From contig CAXUHU010000035.1 in assembly GCA_964250925.1 (NCBI GenBank), positions 1-28,558 on the forward strand: DNA of 28,558 nucleotides, written 5' to 3'. The number at the start of each line of letters is the position of its first letter. Position 1 is the first letter of the stretch. Below are positions 22,954 through 28,558 of this stretch, in pieces. The notes beneath the pieces are model-generated. The model was not told the DNA's origin. It searched no databases and saw only the letters and a program-made list of their open reading frames with translations. Origin of the DNA: BOG-908 sp964250925 (GTDB lineage: Bacteria > Pseudomonadota > Alphaproteobacteria > Acetobacterales > Acetobacteraceae). The translations under genes were made by a program, and so were the position numbers.

Positions 22954-25534
22954 TCCGACCGGCGCGTCCCCCGCCATGGCGCAGTGGTTCGCGCTGAAGG
23001 CCGAACACCCCGACGCGCTGCTGTTCTTTCGCATGGGCGACTTCTTCGAGATGTTCTTCGCCGATGCCGACGCGGCATCGTCCGCCCTCGACATCGCACT
23101 GACCCATCGTGGCGAGCAGGGCGGCGTGCCGATCCAGATGTGCGGCGTGCCGGTGGCCAATGCCGATGCCTACCTCGCCCGGCTGATCAGGCGCGGCTTC
23201 CGCGTCGCCATCGCCGAGCAGACCGAGGCGGCGAGCGCGCGCACCGGCAAGGGTCCTCTCAAGCGCGCCATCGTGCGCCTGGTCACCCCCGGCACGCTGA
23301 CCGAAGACACGCTTTTGGAGGCCGGCCGCGCCAACCTGCTGCTCGCATTGTCGGGCGCGGCCGAAACGGTGGGCGCCGCCTGGCTCGACATGTCCACCGG
23401 GCTGTTCGAGACGGCGTGCCTTACCGCGGCAACCCTGCCGGCCCTGCTCGGGCGCTTGGACCCTGCCGAGATCCTGGCGCCCGACGCACTCGATCTGGGC
23501 GACCACGCCGGCCTGCGCGCACCGCCGATGGCGGCCGCAGGACCCCAGGCCGCGCGGCGCCGCCTGGCCGAGGCGTTTGGCGCGGCCAGCCTGGACGCGT
23601 TCGGCGCCTTCACCGATGCCGAGGCCTGCGCCGGCGCGCTGGCGCTCGACTACGTGCGGCTCACCCAGGCGGGCCACCTGCCGCGCCTGTCCCGCCCGGT
23701 GCCGGTGGGGCAGGCGAGCCAGATGGCCATGGATGCGGCCACCCGTGCCAGCCTGGAGCTGCTGCGCGCGCGTGACGGGGGCACGGCGCTGACGTTGCTC
23801 GCCAGCGTCGGCCGCGCCACCAGCGCACCCGGCGCCAGGCTGCTGGCCGACTGGATCTCCGCCCCGCTGACCGATCCCTGCGCGATCGTGCGCCGGCAGG
23901 ACGGCTGGGCGTTCCTGGTGGCCGAACCCGCGCGCCTGGCCAGCCTGCGCCAATGCCTGCGCGGCGTGCCAGACTTGGCGCGCGCGCTGGGCCGCCTCTC
24001 GCTCGGCCGCTTCACGCCGCGCGACCTGGCCGCCATACGCCTGGGCCTGAACGCGGCGGCCGCCTGTGCCGCGCTGCTCGACGCGAGCGGGCCGGCCGTG
24101 CTGGCGCAGGCGCGCGCGGTTCTGGATGCCGCCCCGGTGCTCTCCGCCCTGCTGGCGCGCGCGCTGGCCGACACGCCGCCGGCCCGGCTGGAGGATGGCG
24201 GCGCCGTGGCACCCGGCTACGACGGCGAGTTGGACGCCGAGCGCGCGTTGCGGGACGACAGCCGCCGCGTGATCGCCACGCTGCAGATGGAGTTCGCCCA
24301 GCGCTTCGGCGTCGCCAGCCTGAAGATCAGGCACCACGCACAGCTCGGCTACGTGGTGGAGGTGGCCAGCCCGGCGGTGGAGGCCTTGCGCGCCCATAAG
24401 GAGCTGACCCTGCGGCAGGGCATGGCCAACGGCGCACGCTTCACCCACGCCGAGCTGTCGGACCTGGACCGCCGCATCACCGAGGCGGCCGACCGCGCCC
24501 AGGCCCGCGAGCGCGCGGTGTTCGCCACCCTGGTGGCCGCCACCCTCGCCCACGCCGATGCGATCGCGGCGGCAGCCTCGGCCCTGGCCCAGCTCGACGC
24601 GCTGCAATCCTGCGCGCACCTGGCCGAAGGCGGCGACTGGTGCCGGCCGGAGCTGACCGAGACCGACGCGTTCTGCATCACCGCCGGCCGTCACCCGGTT
24701 GTAGAGGGCGCGCGTTCGGGCGGGACCGCTTTCGTGCCCAACGACTGCGACCTCTCGCCCGAGCGGCGCGTGCTGCTGCTGACCGGGCCGAACATGGCGG
24801 GCAAATCCACCTACCTGCGGCAGAACGCGCTGATTGCCATCCTGGCGCAGGCCGGGCTGCCGGTGCCGGCCGCGGCGGCAAGGCTCGGCATCGTCGACCG
24901 CCTGTTCAGCCGCGTGGGGGCGGCCGACGAGCTGGCGCGCGGCCGCAGCACCTTCATGGTCGAGATGATCGAGACGGCGGCGATCCTGCACCAGGCCGGC
25001 CCGCGCAGCCTGGTGATCGTCGACGAGATCGGCCGCGGTACCGCAACGCTCGACGGGCTTGCCATCGCCTGGGCGGTGCTGGAGGCGCTGCACAGCCAGA
25101 TACGCTGCCGAACCATCTTCGCCACCCATTTCCACGAGCTGGCGCGGCTGACGGAAAGCTTGCCTCGGCTGCGGCCGCACATGATGCGGGTGCGCGAGTG
25201 GCGGGGCGACGTGGTGTTCCTGCACGAGGTGGCCGAGGGGGCCGCCGGCCGAAGCTGGGGCGTGCAGGTCGCCCGCCTGGCCGGCGTGCCAGCTCCCGTC
25301 ATACGCCGCGCCGGCACGCTACTGGCGGCACTCGAGCGCGACCGCGCCCCGGTGATCGCCGACCTGCCGCTGTTCGCCACCCTGCAGGAGCCGCCGCCCG
25401 ATGCGCTGAGGACCATGCTGGCGCAGGTCGACGCGGAAACGCTGAACGGCCGCCAAGCCCTGGACCTGGTCTATCGCCTGAAGGATGCCGCGGGGGGCGG
25501 GGACGCCTCTGCCGCTCTGGCCACCGGAAACTGA
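22934..25534 (+). CDS. mutS: DNA mismatch repair ATPase MutS
   Basis: 866 residues from ATG 22934. The mismatch-sensing F-x-E is F37/E39 in RMGDFFEMFF. The lever/clamp and connector regions follow, then Walker A TGPNMAGKSTYLRQ (GPNMAGKS at 618-625), Walker B SLVIVDEIGRGT (D697, E698), and ATHFHELARL. MutS binds mismatches and recruits MutL with ATP. The frame is open for another 40 codons upstream to 22814, across the HEPN gene, so that extension is spurious. Starts at 22934 and 22976 (MAQWF) are both possible; the former gives the normal N-terminal length, but no Shine-Dalgarno is seen. It is followed by glnD in the order expected in this group. Confidence 0.95.
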   Translation: MPPVIVDPTGASPAMAQWFALKAEHPDALLFFRMGDFFEMFFADADAASSALDIALTHRGEQGGVPIQMCGVPVANADAYLARLIRRGFRVAIAEQTEAASARTGKGPLKRAIVRLVTPGTLTEDTLLEAGRANLLLALSGAAETVGAAWLDMSTGLFETACLTAATLPALLGRLDPAEILAPDALDLGDHAGLRAPPMAAAGPQAARRRLAEAFGAASLDAFGAFTDAEACAGALALDYVRLTQAGHLPRLSRPVPVGQASQMAMDAATRASLELLRARDGGTALTLLASVGRATSAPGARLLADWISAPLTDPCAIVRRQDGWAFLVAEPARLASLRQCLRGVPDLARALGRLSLGRFTPRDLAAIRLGLNAAAACAALLDASGPAVLAQARAVLDAAPVLSALLARALADTPPARLEDGGAVAPGYDGELDAERALRDDSRRVIATLQMEFAQRFGVASLKIRHHAQLGYVVEVASPAVEALRAHKELTLRQGMANGARFTHAELSDLDRRITEAADRAQARERAVFATLVAATLAHADAIAAAASALAQLDALQSCAHLAEGGDWCRPELTETDAFCITAGRHPVVEGARSGGTAFVPNDCDLSPERRVLLLTGPNMAGKSTYLRQNALIAILAQAGLPVPAAAARLGIVDRLFSRVGAADELARGRSTFMVEMIETAAILHQAGPRSLVIVDEIGRGTATLDGLAIAWAVLEALHSQIRCRTIFATHFHELARLTESLPRLRPHMMRVREWRGDVVFLHEVAEGAAGRSWGVQVARLAGVPAPVIRRAGTLLAALERDRAPVIADLPLFATLQEPPPDALRTMLAQVDAETLNGRQALDLVYRLKDAAGGGDASAALATGN

Positions 25535-25608
25535 TACCTGGCCACTGATCCAGGGTGTTGCGCCTTGTGCAGTGCGGGTAGCATCCGGCCGATGCCCAAG
25601 ACGCCCCC

Positions 25609-28419
25609 TTGTTGACCGCTCCCCAGCCTCCCCTGCCGGAAGACGCAGCCGCGGTGCTGTCGCAGGCATTGCGGGAATTGCGGGGAGACGGGGCACGCCC
25701 GCCGCGCGAGGCGGTGCTTTCCGCGTTCCGCCGCCATCTGGCGCGGATACAGCAGCATGTGCGCGAGGAGTTCGAGACCTACCGAATGGCGGGGGTGGAG
25801 GCCGCCCAGCGCCTGGCCGCGCTGACCGACGGCACGGTGCGCGTGTTGTTCGACCACGCGGCGGCCGAGGTGGCAGGGCCAGCCGGCCTGTCCGATCACG
25901 TGGCGGTGGCGGCGACCGGCGGCTACGGGCGGTCGATGCTGGCGCCCTTCAGCGATGTTGACCTGCTGTTCCTGGCGCCGGACCAGCCTTCGCCCACGAC
26001 GCTGCGCGTGGTTGAATATATGCTGTATTTCCTGTGGGATTTGGGGCTGAAGGTGGGCCATGCAACGCGCTCCATCGCGCAGTGTCTGGCCGATTCGGAC
26101 GCCGACCTGACCATACGGACCAGCCTGCTCGATGCCAGGCTGCTGACCGGCGACGCGGCGCTGTTCGACGCTTTCCAGGCCGCGTTCGGCCGGGCGGTGC
26201 AAGCCTCTGGCTCGGCCTCGTTCGTGGCGGGCAAGCATGCCGAACGCCAGGCGCGCCACCGCCGTTTCGGCGAGAGTGCGTTCCTGGTCGAGCCCAACAT
26301 CAAGGAGGGCCGCGGCGGCCTGCGCGACTTGCAGACGCAGTATTGGATGGTGCGTGCGGCCTATGGAAGCTTCACACCCAACGAGCTGGTTTACGGCAAG
26401 CTCGGCCTGCTCGACCCGCAGGAGCTGCGCCGCCTGCGCCGCAGCTGGGATTTCCTCTGGACCCTGCGATTTCACATGCATTACGTGAGCGGCCGGTCCG
26501 AAGACCGGCTGACCTTCGACCTGCAACCCGTGGTCGGGGCCCGCATGGGCTACACGCGGCACGGGATGCAGGACGGGGTGGAGCGCTTCATGCGCCACTA
26601 CTTCCTGACGGCCCGCGACGTGACCCGGCTGACGCTGGTGCTCGAGCCCGTGGTGATGCGCCGCGCCATGGGAGAGCCGGCCCTGCAGGTGCAAACCGAC
26701 CGGGCGCTGCTTGAAGCCGGTTTCGTCCTGGCGGACGGCCAGATCATGCCGGGCCGGCCGGACGATTTCGAGGCCGAGCCGGTCCGCATGCTGCGCATGT
26801 TGAAGCTGGCCCGCGACCGCCGCTTGGCGCTGCACCCGCTGGCCATACGCGCCATGATCCGACACGAACGACGCGCCGTGTCGTTGCGGCACGATGCCGA
26901 AGCCTGCGGCATCGTGCTCTCCCTGCTGTGCGGCCAGGACCCGGACAGCCGGCCAGACGGCGCACGCTGGTTGTCCATCCTGAACGAGACCGGCATCATC
27001 GGCCGCATGCTGCCCGACTGGGCACGTGTGGTGGGCCAGATGCAGTTCGACACCTACCACATCTTCACCGTCGACGAGCACACGATCGAGGCGGTACGCA
27101 TCCTCAACAGCCTCGAACGGGGCAAGCTGACCGACGTGGCGCCGGTGGCCAGCGGCATCATCGAGGACCTGCAATCGCGCCGCGCGCTCTACATGGCCAT
27201 GCTGTTGCACGACGTCGCAAAGGGGCGCGGCGGCGATCATTCGATCCTGGGCGCCGACATCGCAACCGCAGTGGGACCGCGTTTCGGCCTGACGCCGGAG
27301 GAGACGGAAATGGTGTCCTGGCTAGTGCTGAACCACCTGCTGCTCAGCCAGACGGCGTTCAAGCGCGACATCGATGACCCCAAGACGATCTTCGATGTTG
27401 CCGAGATGGTACAATCGCCCGAGCGGCTGAAGCTGCTGCTGGTCATGACGGTCGCCGACATGCGTGCGGTGTCGCCGAAGGTCTGGAACGGCTGGAAAGC
27501 GACGCTGCTGCGCGAGCTGTATGCGCGCGTGGCCGAGGTGCTGGCGGGCGGGCTTTCCACGACCGAGCGCGACGTGCGCGTCAAACGGGCGCGTGAGGCG
27601 GCGCTGGATCTGCTGGCGGCTTGCGGCTGGAACGAAGCCGACCGTGCCGCCTTTGCGGGCCTCGGCTATCCGAGCTACTGGCTGGGCTTCGATCCCGAAA
27701 CGCATGTGCGCCATGCGCGCATGGTGCGCGACGCCGAAGCGCGCGGTGCGCCGCTGACGGTGGTGACCGAACCAAGCCACGCGCGTGCCGTGACCGAGGT
27801 TACCATCTACGCGCCCGATCACCCCGGCCTGTTCAGCCGGATCGCCGGGGCTTTGGCCATGGCCGGCGCCTCGATCGTGGATGCGCGCATCCACACCATG
27901 ACAAACGGCCGTGCGCTCGACACGTTCTGGGTGCAGGATGCCGCCGGCGGCGCCTTCGATCAGCCGCACCGCATCGCCAAGCTGGCCGTATTAGTCGAAC
28001 AGGCGCTATCCGGGCATATCCGGCTGGACCAGGAAATTCCCAAACTGGCGCAGGCCCTGTTGGGCCGACGTATGCGCGCGATTCACGTGCCGCCGCGCGT
28101 TGTGATCGATAACCGCGCCTCCAACAGCTACACGGTGCTGGAGGTGAACGGCCGCGACCGGCCCGGCTTGCTGCACGACGTCACCTCGGCCATCAGCGAG
28201 CAAGGCCTTCAGATCGGCTCGGCCCATGTGACCACCTACGGGGTGCGCGCGGTCGATGTGTTTTATGTGAAGGATGTGTTCGGCCTGAAGATCGAGAACG
28301 AGCGCAAGCTGGCCGGCGTGCGCGATGCGCTGCTGCTTGCGCTGACCCCCGAAGGCGAGGGCGATGCGCCGGCTGCACCGGAACCGATGCGGCCCATACG
28401 ACGCGTGGAGGCAGCATGA
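25609..28419 (+). CDS. glnD: Bifunctional uridylyltransferase/uridylyl-removing enzyme of PII
   Basis: 936 residues. Domain order is nucleotidyltransferase (GGYGRSMLAPFSDVDLLF, G104 to D118 with D116 and D118), a helical part with VEPNIKEGRGGLRDLQTQ, an HD domain (LLHDVAKGRGGDHS, H534/D535) for uridylyl removal, and two ACT domains (about 728-800, VTIYAPDHPGLFSRIAGALA; about 840-910, VLEVNGRDRPGLLHDVTSAI) that sense glutamine. It adds or removes UMP on PII, linking nitrogen status to metabolism. The start is TTG 25609, or the next codon, without a good ribosome site; the N-terminal length before GGYGRS is normal. 74 bases separate it from mutS; co-transcription is likely. Confidence 0.94.
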   Translation: MLTAPQPPLPEDAAAVLSQALRELRGDGARPPREAVLSAFRRHLARIQQHVREEFETYRMAGVEAAQRLAALTDGTVRVLFDHAAAEVAGPAGLSDHVAVAATGGYGRSMLAPFSDVDLLFLAPDQPSPTTLRVVEYMLYFLWDLGLKVGHATRSIAQCLADSDADLTIRTSLLDARLLTGDAALFDAFQAAFGRAVQASGSASFVAGKHAERQARHRRFGESAFLVEPNIKEGRGGLRDLQTQYWMVRAAYGSFTPNELVYGKLGLLDPQELRRLRRSWDFLWTLRFHMHYVSGRSEDRLTFDLQPVVGARMGYTRHGMQDGVERFMRHYFLTARDVTRLTLVLEPVVMRRAMGEPALQVQTDRALLEAGFVLADGQIMPGRPDDFEAEPVRMLRMLKLARDRRLALHPLAIRAMIRHERRAVSLRHDAEACGIVLSLLCGQDPDSRPDGARWLSILNETGIIGRMLPDWARVVGQMQFDTYHIFTVDEHTIEAVRILNSLERGKLTDVAPVASGIIEDLQSRRALYMAMLLHDVAKGRGGDHSILGADIATAVGPRFGLTPEETEMVSWLVLNHLLLSQTAFKRDIDDPKTIFDVAEMVQSPERLKLLLVMTVADMRAVSPKVWNGWKATLLRELYARVAEVLAGGLSTTERDVRVKRAREAALDLLAACGWNEADRAAFAGLGYPSYWLGFDPETHVRHARMVRDAEARGAPLTVVTEPSHARAVTEVTIYAPDHPGLFSRIAGALAMAGASIVDARIHTMTNGRALDTFWVQDAAGGAFDQPHRIAKLAVLVEQALSGHIRLDQEIPKLAQALLGRRMRAIHVPPRVVIDNRASNSYTVLEVNGRDRPGLLHDVTSAISEQGLQIGSAHVTTYGVRAVDVFYVKDVFGLKIENERKLAGVRDALLLALTPEGEGDAPAAPEPMRPIRRVEAA

Positions 28420-28454
28420 GGGCAGAGAAGCGGTTCATGAATCGTTCGATCAGC

Positions 28455-28558
28455 GAGGGGCATGATCGCATCGGGTCGACCTTCGACCGCCAGACACGCT
28501 CGCCGAAATAGCGGGCCAGGCAGGAACGCTTCGGCTACCGGACGCTGTCGTGCTCTAG
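28455..28558 (+). repeat. Interspersed repeat of about 105 bases, copy B, at window end
   Basis: Opposite in orientation to copy A (15002-15107). It begins GAGGGGCATGATCGC and ends GCTCTAG at the last base. The hairpin GGTCGA-CCT-TCGACC lies at 28474-28488; relative to copy A both arms change together (T-A pair to C-G pair). Its 5' box is less like CTAGAG than copy A, and only the 3' end keeps CTAG. The bases 28420-28454 after glnD contain no gene I can support. Confidence 0.7.

Noticed and set aside
22931..25225. 764-codon open frame antisense to mutS
   Set aside because: It is a typical GC-rich shadow frame: the composition is rich in Arg, Gly, Gln and His with no recognisable domain, while the plus strand has complete MutS motifs.
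25471..27240. 589-codon open frame antisense to glnD
   Set aside because: Same cause: third-position G+C on the real gene removes stops on the other strand. No motif is visible and GlnD is complete on the plus strand.

Overview
The window reads as chromosomal DNA of a GC-rich alphaproteobacterium, most likely of the Acetobacteraceae (inference). The grounds are the high G+C of the coding regions, the gene order malic enzyme - mutS - glnD, a Kdo/lipid A gene run, a Trm112/LON/thioredoxin-TPR trio, and several TTG or GTG starts. Most of it is ordinary housekeeping DNA packed with short spacers; no spacer exceeds 300 bases. I saw no tRNA, rRNA, CRISPR array, transposase or prophage gene.

Left part (1-8149), mostly minus strand: a family 2 glycosyltransferase cut by the window edge, a secreted PQQ-like beta-propeller protein, and an OPT-family transporter whose gene follows a ring-cleaving dioxygenase gene by 16 bases. 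Divergent from the dioxygenase is an NADPH-dependent FMN reductase; the shared spacer holds two dyads, which suggests a small redox or quinone-response locus. Then come a Trm112-like zinc-ribbon-type protein, a LON-domain protein and a thioredoxin-TPR protein.

Middle (8276-15484): YgfZ, a secreted Tim44-like protein, an LpxH-like metallophosphoesterase followed by a GT4 glycosyltransferase, a VapBC-type toxin-antitoxin pair with a palindrome before it, an exported M1 metallopeptidase, one copy of a roughly 105-base interspersed repeat, and a very small OmpA-like membrane-anchored protein.

Right part (15649-28558): a translationally coupled lipid A run (DUF374 acyltransferase, kdtA, lpxK, lpxL), a 47-residue membrane protein, the hybrid malic enzyme maeB on the minus strand, then mutS and glnD. 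Between maeB and mutS sits a markedly AT-richer two-gene cassette (22127-22953) coding a small acidic protein and a HEPN-like protein that overlaps the start of mutS. This looks like a horizontally acquired toxin-antitoxin-like module inside a conserved neighbourhood and is the most interesting item here. The window ends in a second, opposite copy of the 105-base repeat; the two copies keep an internal hairpin with a paired base change.
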